A stretch of DNA of 64,000 nt from the NCBI GenBank assembly GCA_016840165.1, contig JAEOSU010000072.1, forward strand, positions 124,001 through 188,000. The letters run 5' to 3'. The stretch comes from Promethearchaeota archaeon (lineage in GTDB: Archaea > Asgardarchaeota > Lokiarchaeia > Sigyniarchaeales > SOKP01). Made by a program: the position numbers and the translations under genes. The notes under the pieces are model-generated. The model saw only the letters and a list, made by a program, of their open reading frames with translations, had not been told where the DNA came from and ran no database searches. Shown in pieces: positions 1 through 8,590 of the stretch. Each line of letters opens with the position of its first letter. The first letter of the stretch is position 1.

Positions 1-1
1 A

Positions 2-169
2 GAAGTAGTCACTATTCTGATGAGCGTATTAGTCGTAGGAGAACCAGAGATTGGAAAGAGAGTAGTACCAATTTTTCGAACAAAAGACCCCACCTATACT
101 ATTATGGACTTAATGTTTGTTCTTGAAGGTACTCCCGAATCAGAACTACCTGAAGGATTCACATTTTAA
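2..169 (+). CDS. C-terminal fragment of an unidentified protein (cut by window start)
   Basis: An open frame enters from the left edge and ends at a TAA at 167-169, giving 55 residues that end in PESELPEGFTF. The fragment reads like ordinary soluble protein, with mixed beta-like hydrophobic stretches (TILMSVLVVG) and charged turns. No family motif is visible in so short a piece, so no function is assigned. It converges with the BKACE gene on the other strand. The gap between them (170-257) contains a T-rich run that could terminate transcription. Confidence 0.5.
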   Translation, partial: EVVTILMSVLVVGEPEIGKRVVPIFRTKDPTYTIMDLMFVLEGTPESELPEGFTF

Positions 170-257
170 ACTAAATAATCTTTTATATTTTTTTTATATA
201 TATACCTAAGAGAAAAAAAGAGAAATAAAAAAATTTTGTAAAAAAGGAATTTGTTGC

Positions 258-1196
258 TTAAAGTTCTACATGCTCCTTTTTAAGATGGAAGATTTTTCTT
301 GCTTCGTCGCCTTGAGCAATTTCCCTTCCTGCAACTTCCGCTACCTTTTTAGCCCATGCTACTTGTTCATAACTTCCTTTTGCTAATTCACCAGATATAA
401 CACGGGTATTATCTTCTAAACCAACTCGAATATGCCCTCCTAATGCGGCAGCACATAAACCAGCTGAGAATTGTTGTTTGGAAACCCCACAAACGCTCCA
501 TGTAGCATCTTCAGGTATAAGTTCTAATAATAAGGATAAATTCTTAGGTGAGAACGGAATACCTCCAAGAACACCCCATACAAACTGGAAGTGTAGTGGT
601 TGAGCAAATGTGCTTTCATCCCGATTGAGGAAAAGCATATTATACAGCCCTCCTAAGTCATATATCTCCATTTCTGGTTTTGTTCTTGCTTTTTTCATTT
701 CTTTAGCAAACTTCGAAATAGTTTTAAAAGTATTAGCAAAAATATTTCCCGCTCCCATTCCTACTTTTCCAGTTCTATAATCTCCTACAGCAAAATTCAT
801 AGATGCTGTATTCAAGGAAGCTAATGGGGGTTTAAATGTTTGAACGGGCGCAATTCTTTGCTTATCTGTAGCCACTGAACTAATAGCGCTACTTAAATTA
901 ATAATCACATCCGGAGCTTTTGATTTAATATTATCTAATACATCTTTAATAAGATCTAATTCATGAGTAGGATTCCCTTTTTCTGGATCTCTTGCATGAA
1001 TATGGACAATCGCAGCACCCGCATCGTAACATTTTTTAGCTTCATCTCCAAATTCTTCTGCTGTATAAGGAACGGAAGGATTATTGGCCTTTGTGGTAAT
1101 TGCACCAGCTAAAGCTGCTGAAATAACCAACTTATTTTCTGGATTTGATTCAGACATGTTTAATTTACACTTTTTAGTATTTAGATTGTTATTCAT
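258..1196 (-). CDS. Beta-keto acid cleavage enzyme (BKACE, DUF849 family)
   Basis: Members of this family (3-keto-5-aminohexanoate cleavage enzyme and relatives) are Zn-dependent TIM-barrel enzymes. They condense a beta-keto acid with acetyl-CoA to give acetoacetate plus a new CoA ester. Visible here are the N-terminal strand LVISAALAGAITTKANNPSV, the metal motif HIHARDP (two His) near residues 65-71, and the later SSAISS and VGLEDN segments typical of the fold. The length, about 300 aa, is normal. A second Met at 1157 (MSESNPEN) fits family N-termini better than the first 13 low-complexity residues, and neither start has a clear ribosome binding site. It is divergent from the thiolase-fold operon, which suggests a shared acyl-CoA role. 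The substrate cannot be read from sequence. Confidence 0.85.
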   Translation of the reverse strand: MNNNLNTKKCKLNMSESNPENKLVISAALAGAITTKANNPSVPYTAEEFGDEAKKCYDAGAAIVHIHARDPEKGNPTHELDLIKDVLDNIKSKAPDVIINLSSAISSVATDKQRIAPVQTFKPPLASLNTASMNFAVGDYRTGKVGMGAGNIFANTFKTISKFAKEMKKARTKPEMEIYDLGGLYNMLFLNRDESTFAQPLHFQFVWGVLGGIPFSPKNLSLLLELIPEDATWSVCGVSKQQFSAGLCAAALGGHIRVGLEDNTRVISGELAKGSYEQVAWAKKVAEVAGREIAQGDEARKIFHLKKEHVEL

Positions 1197-1368
1197 ATAT
1201 GATTATATTAAATTAAAATTGATCATCTTTCTATTTAAATTTTAAAAATTGGGTCTTGTAGAACTTACTTTTTTATACAAACCAAATAAAAACTATTTAT
1301 AGATCAATTATTCAATATAATAATAATTTAAATGAATTTTTAAAAATTAAAAGACATGGAATTCAAAA

Positions 1369-2511
1369 ATGGACAAAGTAGCAATTGTAGGATGTACTCA
1401 GTCGAAATATGAAGCTCAAAAAATCGATTTACCTTATTCAGAACTTGATTTTGAAGTTGTTAAAAAGCTTCATAACGAACTGGGAATAAGTAATGATGAT
1501 GTGGGGTGTGTAATCACAAGTTCCAATGATTTTAACGATGGGAGAACAATAGCTAATATGGCTATTCAAGACGCTGTTGGGGCTGTCAGGAAAGCCGAAT
1601 CTAGAGTTTCTGGCGATGGAGCATTTGCATACATGTATGGAGCCATGAGAATACTCTCTGGAGAATATGATACTGTTCTTGTGGTTTCACATGGTAAATG
1701 TTCTGAGGGGGATCAATGTCTAATAAATAATTCGATATTTGATCCTTTTTACCAACGACATTTAGGATTAGATCAAATTTCTTCTGCGGGATTAATGGCG
1801 AATATGTATATGACTAAATATAATATTACTGAGGAACAGGCTGCTAAGATAGTAGTGAAAAATCGAAAAAATGCTCTCAATAATCCTTATGCCCATCTTC
1901 AGAAAGCAGTGAATTTAAATGAAGTCTTAAAGTCAGAAATGCTCGCTTATCCATTAAAACAGCTAGATTTTCCCCCTTATAGTGATGGAGCAGTTGCGAT
2001 GTTACTTACTAGCGAAAAGATGGCGAAGAAGTTAACTGACACTCCAATATGGTTAAAAGGGTATGCCAGCTGTACTGACAGTTATTATCTTGGACATAGA
2101 ACCATGACAGATCTAATAGGATTAGAGTATGCCGCGAAAGAAGCATATAAAATAGCCGGTATTAAGAATCCAGTTAAAGATTTAGACGTGGCTGAAGTTT
2201 TTGAAGCTTTTTCTGCCCATGAACTCATGATTTATGAAGCATTAGGTTTTTGTGGGAAAGGAGAAGGAGGGAAATATATGGACAGTGGAGAGACAGAGAT
2301 GGATGGGGAAATTCCTGTTAATCCATCGGGAGGAGTGCTATCTAGTAATATAGCAATGGGAAATGGTTTAGTTCGCGTTGCTGAGATCGCTCTACAGCTT
2401 ATGGGGAAGGCTGAAAAACGACAAGTTTCCGACGCAAAAATTGGATTAGCATATGGAATGAATGGGATATGTTCCCAGGGAAATTGTGTATTAATATTTG
2501 GAGGTGCATAA
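1369..2511 (+). CDS. Thiolase-superfamily protein without catalytic Cys (subunit 1)
   Basis: The 380-aa protein has the SCP2-type/archaeal thiolase fold: N-terminal KVAIVGCTQSKY, central KNRKNALNNPYAHLQ and C-terminal NPSGGVLSSN. Ungapped alignment of the nucleophile region (KAESRVSGDGAFAYMYG to ILSG) against the archaeal consensus TRVEAACASGG puts Ser81 where the catalytic Cys belongs. The HDxF histidine is replaced (EVFEAFSAHE), and GHPxGATG reads SSNIAMGNG. Classical thiolysis is therefore unlikely. The protein may be a non-catalytic partner, or an aldolase-like enzyme similar to Ltp2, a thiolase-fold retro-aldolase that lacks the Cys and binds a DUF35 partner. It is the first gene of a four-gene operon, with only 3 nt before the next gene. 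Confidence 0.85.
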   Translation: MDKVAIVGCTQSKYEAQKIDLPYSELDFEVVKKLHNELGISNDDVGCVITSSNDFNDGRTIANMAIQDAVGAVRKAESRVSGDGAFAYMYGAMRILSGEYDTVLVVSHGKCSEGDQCLINNSIFDPFYQRHLGLDQISSAGLMANMYMTKYNITEEQAAKIVVKNRKNALNNPYAHLQKAVNLNEVLKSEMLAYPLKQLDFPPYSDGAVAMLLTSEKMAKKLTDTPIWLKGYASCTDSYYLGHRTMTDLIGLEYAAKEAYKIAGIKNPVKDLDVAEVFEAFSAHELMIYEALGFCGKGEGGKYMDSGETEMDGEIPVNPSGGVLSSNIAMGNGLVRVAEIALQLMGKAEKRQVSDAKIGLAYGMNGICSQGNCVLIFGGA

Positions 2512-2514
2512 AAG

Positions 2515-3687
2515 ATGCCGAAACATGATGTAGCAGTCGTAGGAATTGGTCAAACAAAATTTAGAAGTAAAAGACGCGATGTTAACATACCTGAAATGAT
2601 CTACGAAGCAGTTAAGATGGCTTTGGATGACGCACAAATGGAACCAAAGGATATAGATGCAATTTTAATTGGGAATATGGATCATTTTGAAGGAATAAAT
2701 TTCTCTGAGATGTGGTGTGGAATTGATGCAGCACCGGGATATTTAAAACCAGTATTAAAAATTGCGACGGGAGGAACTACAGGATCTTCCCTAGGTATTT
2801 GCGGGTATTATAATATTGCCTCTGGTATCTATAAAAATATTTTAGTTGTAGGATGGGAAAAATTAAACGAAGGAGGAGCTACTACGGGAATAATCACTGC
2901 ATTTGATGCTGTATGGGAGCGTCCTTCATTAGCAGGAGCTTTAGGACCATTAGCGTTAATGGCAAATATGTATGCGGCAAAGTATGGAATTACTTCAGAA
3001 CAAGCAGCAAAAGTGACCGTGAAAAATCGATCAAACGCCGCAAATAATCCTTTTGCACATTTACAAATGCCCGGTATTACCCTTGATTACGTAATGGGAT
3101 CTCAAATGATCTCTTATCCTCTAAGGTTGCACGATTGTTGTCCTCAAAGTGAAGGTGCATGTGCGGTAATTTATGCCAATGAAAAAGAGGCTAAAAAGAT
3201 AACGGATAATCCTGCATGGTTTAAAACAGTTTCAACAGCTCATTATTATACCTTTGGAACTGATGATCTAATGTATGATTTACCTACCGCAACTATTGCT
3301 TCAAAAAAGGCTTACAAGAAGGCAGGCATCAAGGACCCCATTAAGGATCTTGATGTAGCAGAAATTTATGAACCGACTTCATGGTCAGAACTGAGTTGGA
3401 CTGAAGCCTTAGGTTTTGCAGAAGCGGGTGGAGGAGGTAAATTGCTAGATGAGGGGATAACAGCAATGAGCGGTGAGCTACCAGTGAATCCTTCTGGTGG
3501 AGTATTAAGTACTAATCCAATAGGAGCAACTGCTTTAGTACGATTTGCTGAAGCAGCAATACAAGTTATGGGTAAAGGTGGTAAGCGTCAAGTACCAGAT
3601 GTAGAAACATCCCTAGGAATGGGCTTTGGTGGAAGTCTTTGGACGGAGCTTGCAATATTTGGAAAGGATCCTAATCCGGTGAGGTGA
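2515..3687 (+). CDS. Thiolase-superfamily protein without catalytic Cys (subunit 2)
   Basis: This 390-aa SCP2-type thiolase-fold protein is paralogous to the preceding gene. Landmarks are DVAVVGIGQTKF, VKNRSNAANNPFAHLQ and the C-terminal NPSGGVLSTNPIGATA. In the nucleophile loop LKIATGGTTGSS the thiolase Cys position is Gly87. The HDxF motif reads YEPTSW, and the C-terminal GHPxGATG has Asn in place of His. Two diverged thiolase folds in tandem, each with a DUF35 gene, suggest a heteromeric complex. A strong Shine-Dalgarno site (GGAGGTG, around 2501-2507) overlaps the end of the upstream gene, so the genes are translationally linked. The reaction could be aldol cleavage or condensation on CoA esters; this is inferred from the Ltp2 precedent. 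Confidence 0.85.
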   Translation: MPKHDVAVVGIGQTKFRSKRRDVNIPEMIYEAVKMALDDAQMEPKDIDAILIGNMDHFEGINFSEMWCGIDAAPGYLKPVLKIATGGTTGSSLGICGYYNIASGIYKNILVVGWEKLNEGGATTGIITAFDAVWERPSLAGALGPLALMANMYAAKYGITSEQAAKVTVKNRSNAANNPFAHLQMPGITLDYVMGSQMISYPLRLHDCCPQSEGACAVIYANEKEAKKITDNPAWFKTVSTAHYYTFGTDDLMYDLPTATIASKKAYKKAGIKDPIKDLDVAEIYEPTSWSELSWTEALGFAEAGGGGKLLDEGITAMSGELPVNPSGGVLSTNPIGATALVRFAEAAIQVMGKGGKRQVPDVETSLGMGFGGSLWTELAIFGKDPNPVR

Positions 3688-3692
3688 AAAAA

Positions 3693-4184
3693 ATGGGAAA
3701 AAAAGATAAAGAATTTTTGATTAAATGGAAAACAAACTTACCCTATAAATACTCTATGGGGGAGTTAGCGGTTAAATTTTTCGAGGAACTCAAAGAAAAC
3801 AAGAAAATTATGGGAAGTAAATGCCCCAAATGTGGTAGGGTGCATTTGCCTCCTCGAGCGGTATGTGCAGACTGTCTGGTCAAAATGACGCTCGATGATA
3901 TGGTTGAATTACCTCCAAGGGGCACTTTAGAGGGTTTTACAGTAGTAAATTATCCTTTTATTGATCCAAATACAGGAGGGATGCGCCCATTTCCCTATGG
4001 TTATGGTATATTTAAGTTAGACGGTGCAGATACATATATGATGCATTTCGTAGATGAAACTGATCATACTAAATTTAAAATTGGCCAACGAGTAGAAGCA
4101 GTTTTTAAAGAAGAGAGAGAAGGTAATTTAGGAGATATTCCCTATTTTAAAATTGTTCGAGAAGAAACGGAGGGAGAAAAATGA
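3693..4184 (+). CDS. DUF35 zinc-ribbon/OB-fold protein (thiolase partner)
   Basis: DUF35 proteins have an N-terminal rubredoxin-like zinc ribbon and a C-terminal OB fold, and bind thiolase-fold enzymes or HMG-CoA synthase as channelling subunits. The zinc ribbon CPKCGRVHLPPRAVCADC is complete with four cysteines. It is followed by the OB part (GTLEGFTVVNYP, YGYGIFKLDGADT, VEAVFKEER). The ATG at 3693 is chosen because GAGGTGA ends about 6 nt upstream. A GTG at 3684 inside that site gives three more residues. It overlaps or abuts the upstream thiolase-like stop and overlaps the next gene by 4 nt, so it is firmly in the operon. Confidence 0.88.
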   Translation: MGKKDKEFLIKWKTNLPYKYSMGELAVKFFEELKENKKIMGSKCPKCGRVHLPPRAVCADCLVKMTLDDMVELPPRGTLEGFTVVNYPFIDPNTGGMRPFPYGYGIFKLDGADTYMMHFVDETDHTKFKIGQRVEAVFKEEREGNLGDIPYFKIVREETEGEK

Positions 4185-4633
4185 GTGATGATATGGAGAA
4201 AAAAGTATTTAAAGGGAGGATTAAAGTCCCTTATAAACATACAGCAGGAGCCTATGTAGAGAAGTTTATAACGGATATTGGGAAAAGTAATAAAATTGTA
4301 GGCGATAAGTGTCCAAATTGTGGTTTAATCTATGTACCTCCTAAAATGATCTGCTTTAAATGCTTTGAAAAGATGGAGGAATGGGTTGAAGTAGGAAATA
4401 AAGGCACTGTTAAAGGATTCACGGTTATTACCCATTCTACCCCAGTTATGCCCTTAGAACCACCATTCGCCTATGCATTGATTACTCTTGACGGATCAAC
4501 CACAGATATAATTCATCTCATCAAAGAAACAGATCCGAAGAAACTTAAAGAGGGGATGAGAGTCGAGGCTGTATTCAAAGAAAAGCCTCGGAAAAGAATC
4601 ACAGATATCGAGTACTTTAAAATAATTGATTAG
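4181..4633 (+). CDS. Second DUF35 zinc-ribbon/OB-fold protein
   Basis: The 150-aa paralog of the preceding gene starts at an ATGA overlap with its stop codon and has a GGAGGGA ribosome binding site. The zinc ribbon CPNCGLIYVPPKMICFKC has all four cysteines. The OB-like part contains GTVKGFTVITHS and FAYALITLDGSTTD. Having two distinct DUF35 genes behind two distinct thiolase-fold genes implies a one-to-one pairing. A T-rich run shortly after the stop (4652-4668) probably ends the transcript. Confidence 0.87.
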   Translation: MSDDMEKKVFKGRIKVPYKHTAGAYVEKFITDIGKSNKIVGDKCPNCGLIYVPPKMICFKCFEKMEEWVEVGNKGTVKGFTVITHSTPVMPLEPPFAYALITLDGSTTDIIHLIKETDPKKLKEGMRVEAVFKEKPRKRITDIEYFKIID

Positions 4634-4651
4634 ATTTGATTATAATATTTA

Positions 4652-4668
4652 TTTTCTTTTTTTTTTGT
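4652..4668 (+). terminator. Poly-T terminator after thiolase/DUF35 operon
   Basis: A nearly uninterrupted T run lies about 20 nt after the last stop codon of the operon. Archaeal RNA polymerase terminates on such runs without a hairpin. Assignment rests on position and composition only. Confidence 0.45.
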
Positions 4669-4787
4669 ATTTTCTCTAGTTAATGACCAATTGAGGGATT
4701 TTATACCAACTCATCAAAATTAATAAACTATATTTTTAGCTCGATCCTAGTTATAATTATTAAATTAAATATAATATATGAAAAATT

Positions 4788-5612
4788 ATGAGCGATAATG
4801 TAGTTTTAATTGAGGAAAATGAAGATAATACCATCACTACCATCAAATTAAATCGCTTAGACAAAAAAAATGCGATAAATTACGACTTAATGGTTGGATT
4901 TCAAAAAGCCATTGATCAAGTGGAACGATCTAATGCGAGAGTTGTGATTATTACTGGTGGAGATGATCTATTCAGTTCGGGCATTGATTTAAATTTCTTA
5001 ACTGGACAAGAAAGAGATCCAGAAGGAGTAATTCCAGATTTACGAATTCCTCGCAATTTTCGATATTTTGCAAATACATGGATTCATCCTATTTTTACCA
5101 AAATTGAGAAAATGGAAAAGCCTGTAATCGCAAAAATCAATGGCTATTGTTTTGGGATGGCTTTTGAACTCGCGTTAGCATGTGACTTTCGATTTTGTAC
5201 TGAATCAGCTCAATTCCATATGTTAGAAAGCAAGATTGGTATGAATCCAGATGTGGGCGGTTCTATTCGCTTAACACGTATAGTAGGAATTCAAAATGCT
5301 AAAGATATCATTTTAACGGGACGAAGATTCGATGGAGATGAAGCTTATCGGCTGGGAGTGGTTAATCGTGTGGCAAAGACCCATGAGGAATTAGATTCAA
5401 TTATTAAAATGTACACGGATGAGCTAATGACGAGTGGTCCATTAGCCATAGGTCTTGCGAAAAAGTTAATAGATGACTGCTATGGAAAGGATACTGCCTT
5501 GGGATTAGAACTTGAAACCCTTGTTAGCTCTCAGCTACTTCAAACTAAAGACGCAGTTAATGCCGCTTTAGCGCGACTTACTAAAACAAAACCTAAATGG
5601 AAATGGAAATAA
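4788..5612 (+). CDS. Enoyl-CoA hydratase/isomerase (crotonase family), both Glu present
   Basis: This 274-aa crotonase has the oxyanion-hole motif IITGGDDLFSSGIDL and the signature KPVIAKINGYCFGMAFELAL. The two catalytic glutamates of hydratases are kept: Glu127 in FELALACD (rat Glu144 position) and Glu147 in MLESKIG (Glu164 position). An Asp in NPDVGG (Asp155) matches the Asp of dienoyl-CoA isomerases, so isomerisation of a dienoyl-CoA is also possible. It is a single gene downstream of the thiolase/DUF35 operon, with its own 150-nt leader and a T-rich tract after the stop. It probably works on the CoA esters handled by the neighbouring enzymes. Confidence 0.88.
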   Translation: MSDNVVLIEENEDNTITTIKLNRLDKKNAINYDLMVGFQKAIDQVERSNARVVIITGGDDLFSSGIDLNFLTGQERDPEGVIPDLRIPRNFRYFANTWIHPIFTKIEKMEKPVIAKINGYCFGMAFELALACDFRFCTESAQFHMLESKIGMNPDVGGSIRLTRIVGIQNAKDIILTGRRFDGDEAYRLGVVNRVAKTHEELDSIIKMYTDELMTSGPLAIGLAKKLIDDCYGKDTALGLELETLVSSQLLQTKDAVNAALARLTKTKPKWKWK

Positions 5613-5614
5613 TC

Positions 5615-5645
5615 TATTTTTCAACTTTATTTTTTAATTTTTTTA
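5615..5645 (+). terminator. T-rich terminator after the first crotonase gene
   Basis: Three T-rich blocks directly follow the stop at 5612 and precede the convergent alcohol dehydrogenase stop at 5669. The region is a plausible terminator for the plus-strand gene. It is judged from composition only. Confidence 0.4.
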
Positions 5646-5668
5646 GATAAAAAAAAGAAAAAGTTCAA

Positions 5669-6868
5669 TTAGAAATCTATATTTTTTCCTTCGTAGGCGT
5701 ACCTATAAAGATTTTCGAAATCTGCTTTGGAAGGTAATCGGGGTGCCATAGAGCCACTTGCATCTTGAAAACATAAATTTACTAAAGAGTTAAGATTGTT
5801 TTCTAAATCTTCCTTGGAAATATCAACATCTTGTATTTTTTCGGGAAATCCCACCTTTTTATATAATTCTTTTAGTTTTTCTAGTACAGTCTCCGCGGCT
5901 TTTTGATCATTATCATCCCATTTTGCCCATCCTAGTTGTTTTGCTAATTTAGAATAGATAATTGTAGAGAGATCATCCTTATCAGGATTATTTAAGCAAT
6001 ATTGCGTTACATACTTCAGCATAAGGCCAACACATTTTCCATGAGGCTTTTGAAAGACGGCACCGAGACAATGGCCCATAGTATGACCAAGATGGACGTT
6101 TCCATTGCCAAATGCTAATCCTGCCATCGTAGCTGCTTGATGTAAATTATCTCTGGCTTCTACGTTCGTTCCCTCTTTATATGCAATAGGCAAGAAGCGA
6201 AAAACTAATTCGATTGCTTTGGTGGCTAATGCATTACTGAACTCATTTCTTCCATTAGCAATCAATGCCTCCATCGAATGAGCTAAAACATCCATACCAG
6301 TATCCACAGTCAAGCTAGAGGGCATTCCCATAGGGAAGATCGGATCTAAAATCGAATAACTAGGCACTAATCCCTTATGGGCTTGAATAAGTTTTTGCCA
6401 TACTCCATTATTTTCCCTTGATACGACGGCAGCATATGTTACATCAGCTCCAGTTCCAGAAGTTGTAGGGATTGCGATTAACTTTGCTTTTTTACCAAGT
6501 TCATACAAATCATTATTGAAGATATGTATATCGTCAATTCCATAATTCGGATACTCATACATTACCCATACTCCTTTAGATGTATCTATTACTGAACCGC
6601 CTCCTAAAGCGATGATCAAATCAGGTTCATAAGCTAAACACTTTTCTTTCGCATTTAAAACAATCTGTTCCTTTGGATCGGGTTTAACTTGATTAAATAC
6701 TTCATAAGTTTTTCCAAAGTTATCTAACTTATCCGTCAAAATCTTAAGATAACCAAGATCTTCTATTATTTTATCAGTAACTATAAAACATTTAGTACCC
6801 TTGATGTTTTCTAAAAAGTCTATTGCTTCTTCCCCATATATTATATTTGGACTGTAAAAATACCACAT
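5669..6868 (-). CDS. Iron-containing alcohol dehydrogenase
   Basis: This is a group III (Fe-dependent) alcohol dehydrogenase, which interconverts an alcohol and an aldehyde with NAD(P). Visible are the nucleotide-binding loop ALGGGSVIDTSKGV, the family motif IPTTSGTGADVTYAAVVS, and the metal ligands in DVLAHSMEALIANGR and HLGHTMGHCLGAVFQKPHG. The length of 399 aa is normal. The Met at 6868 (MWYFYSPN) is preferred over the Met at 6880 because GGAGATGAT sits just upstream and itself contains the earlier ATG. It is the last gene of a minus-strand run of acyl-CoA genes. The aldehyde substrate is unknown. Confidence 0.9.
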   Translation of the reverse strand: MWYFYSPNIIYGEEAIDFLENIKGTKCFIVTDKIIEDLGYLKILTDKLDNFGKTYEVFNQVKPDPKEQIVLNAKEKCLAYEPDLIIALGGGSVIDTSKGVWVMYEYPNYGIDDIHIFNNDLYELGKKAKLIAIPTTSGTGADVTYAAVVSRENNGVWQKLIQAHKGLVPSYSILDPIFPMGMPSSLTVDTGMDVLAHSMEALIANGRNEFSNALATKAIELVFRFLPIAYKEGTNVEARDNLHQAATMAGLAFGNGNVHLGHTMGHCLGAVFQKPHGKCVGLMLKYVTQYCLNNPDKDDLSTIIYSKLAKQLGWAKWDDNDQKAAETVLEKLKELYKKVGFPEKIQDVDISKEDLENNLNSLVNLCFQDASGSMAPRLPSKADFENLYRYAYEGKNIDF

Positions 6869-6920
6869 TAATTTTATCATCTCCTATTAAAATAGAAAAA
6901 AAGAATAAAATTTCAAATAT

Positions 6921-7331
6921 CTATAAAAATTCTGTATCAACATTTTGTAAACTATTCACAATCTCTTGGGCTGCTCGTGTTGCTCGCATCAATTTAGCCA
7001 TGTTTCCGACAAGTCTTAGCTTTCCAGACATAACACCTTGAATAGTGTCCAATTCTTTCTTAGCAATCTTAACCCAGTTTCCATAAGGACCCGAAAGTGT
7101 AAATTCTGCCTCCGGTTCCTCACCCTCTTCTAATAACTTAACTCCTGTGCACTCACCATGAAAAAGTCCGAGAAGAAAACGTACTTCATGATCTAAAGGA
7201 CCATCAGGCTCTATTACACAAATCATATCCCCTTCCCACCAAGAAGCAGACTCCTTATAAGCGGGATTGTCATTTATGGCTTGTCCAAAGGCATCTAACC
7301 ATTCTGTCGTTAAAATTTTCAATTTATTCAC
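6921..7331 (-). CDS. SCP2 sterol-carrier-like lipid-binding protein
   Basis: The 136-aa protein has the SCP2 layout: mixed alpha/beta with a C-terminal helix after the motif GVMSGKLRLVGNMAKLM, in which the small-residue turn and the following helix line the acyl-binding tunnel. Archaeal and bacterial SCP2 proteins bind fatty acyl-CoA or other hydrophobic ligands. It lies 53 nt upstream of the alcohol dehydrogenase and downstream of the reductase, all on the same strand. A second SCP2 gene lies at 13.1 kb beside thiolase/DUF35 genes, which supports a role as acyl carrier in this pathway. Confidence 0.75.
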   Translation of the reverse strand: MNKLKILTTEWLDAFGQAINDNPAYKESASWWEGDMICVIEPDGPLDHEVRFLLGLFHGECTGVKLLEEGEEPEAEFTLSGPYGNWVKIAKKELDTIQGVMSGKLRLVGNMAKLMRATRAAQEIVNSLQNVDTEFL

Positions 7332-7399
7332 CTTATCTATTACTTGAAAGTAATTTTTGTATAATAATTATTCTTAGTTTTTAATGTTTATAAAACCAT

Positions 7400-8587
7400 T
7401 CAAGTGTAGGTTAAATCTAAATGGACGTCAGTTATGGGATATGAGACACAAGGATGAATAAATCCAAAATCATTATCGACTTCTCTTACTGTCACTTCAG
7501 GAGGAACAAACACATTGCCTTTTAAGAGTTTAGTTCTACATAATGCGCACTCTCCAGAACGACAACCATTATCAATAGTAATTTGTGAGTTCTTAAACCC
7601 TTCTATACTATTAAGAAGTGGTTCTACACAATATACTTCAAATTCTTGATTCTCTATCTCTTTTGTTCCGCGAAAAGATACGGTCACCTTTACTTTTTTA
7701 GAAGAATCTATATTACTTGGCCATCCCATTACTTGTGTGATATCCTCAGGAACTCCAAATGCCTCATAATATATTTTGTGTCTAGGTACTCCCATCTCGT
7801 TAAGCTCATTTTCAATGAATTTGTACATCGGTCGATTTCCCACTACATAAAAATATTTATCCTTGAATGATCCAATTTGAGTTATTATTTTATCTTTCGT
7901 TATAAAACCGCATTCTCCCTTCCAATCTGCCGCAGGTTCAGAAAGAATATGAGTAATTGTGATATTCGATCGTCTTGATAGAATTTCTCTTAGTTCTTCG
8001 TTAAATAGTATATCCTTTTCAGTAACACATCCATATAAAAGTATGATCTTAATAGGAACTGCTCTCTCTGTTATGTCTCTCAACATTGAAATAAATGGTG
8101 TTATCCCGCACCCTCCCGCAATGAAAACCAAATTTTTTCCATGGAACAGAGGATTATAATACAGATTACCTAAGGGTTCCGTACTTACAAATATATCCCC
8201 TATTTGAGCATTATGATACAAGAAAGGACTTACAAAACCCCCTTCTTTTTTTCGAATCCCTAGTTCATAATATGCTAATTGATTTGGAGATGATACTAAG
8301 GAATATGGACGGGAGGTTCGAACGCTATTGATATTTACAGTTAAACCAATATATGAGCCCGCTCGAAACGGAGCAAGAGGTTTGTCTGGGTTTGCAGAGA
8401 TAAATCGATATAGTTTAGTGTCATAGGAGAGATCTTTAATATCTGTTAATTTTAATAGTTGGCTTGTTGGATGAATTCTATCACATAATTTTTCAAGTCC
8501 GTCATAATACCAAGGAATAGGTTGATTCTTTTCACGCAATTTTTTCTCTTTCTCAGCTTTCTGGTACTTTTTGATATCTTCCATCAT
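7400..8587 (-). CDS. FAD/NAD(P) oxidoreductase with C-terminal 2Fe-2S ferredoxin domain
   Basis: This 395-aa protein is a ferredoxin-reductase-type electron transfer enzyme. Domain order is a FAD-binding barrel (RTSRPYSLVSSP near residue 100), an NAD-binding domain (FIAGGCGITPFISMLRDI, then VVGNRPMY) and a plant-type [2Fe-2S] domain at the C-terminus. In the last domain GCRSGECALC supplies three Cys, and a fourth lies in FIHPCVSYP. Similar reductases pass electrons between NAD(P)H and an oxygenase, desaturase or other redox partner. It starts 3 nt after the stop of the CrtI-like FAD gene, so the two are translated together. The reductase may therefore serve that flavoprotein; the partnership is inferred. 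Confidence 0.85.
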   Translation of the reverse strand: MMEDIKKYQKAEKEKKLREKNQPIPWYYDGLEKLCDRIHPTSQLLKLTDIKDLSYDTKLYRFISANPDKPLAPFRAGSYIGLTVNINSVRTSRPYSLVSSPNQLAYYELGIRKKEGGFVSPFLYHNAQIGDIFVSTEPLGNLYYNPLFHGKNLVFIAGGCGITPFISMLRDITERAVPIKIILLYGCVTEKDILFNEELREILSRRSNITITHILSEPAADWKGECGFITKDKIITQIGSFKDKYFYVVGNRPMYKFIENELNEMGVPRHKIYYEAFGVPEDITQVMGWPSNIDSSKKVKVTVSFRGTKEIENQEFEVYCVEPLLNSIEGFKNSQITIDNGCRSGECALCRTKLLKGNVFVPPEVTVREVDNDFGFIHPCVSYPITDVHLDLTYT

Positions 8588-8590
8588 TTT

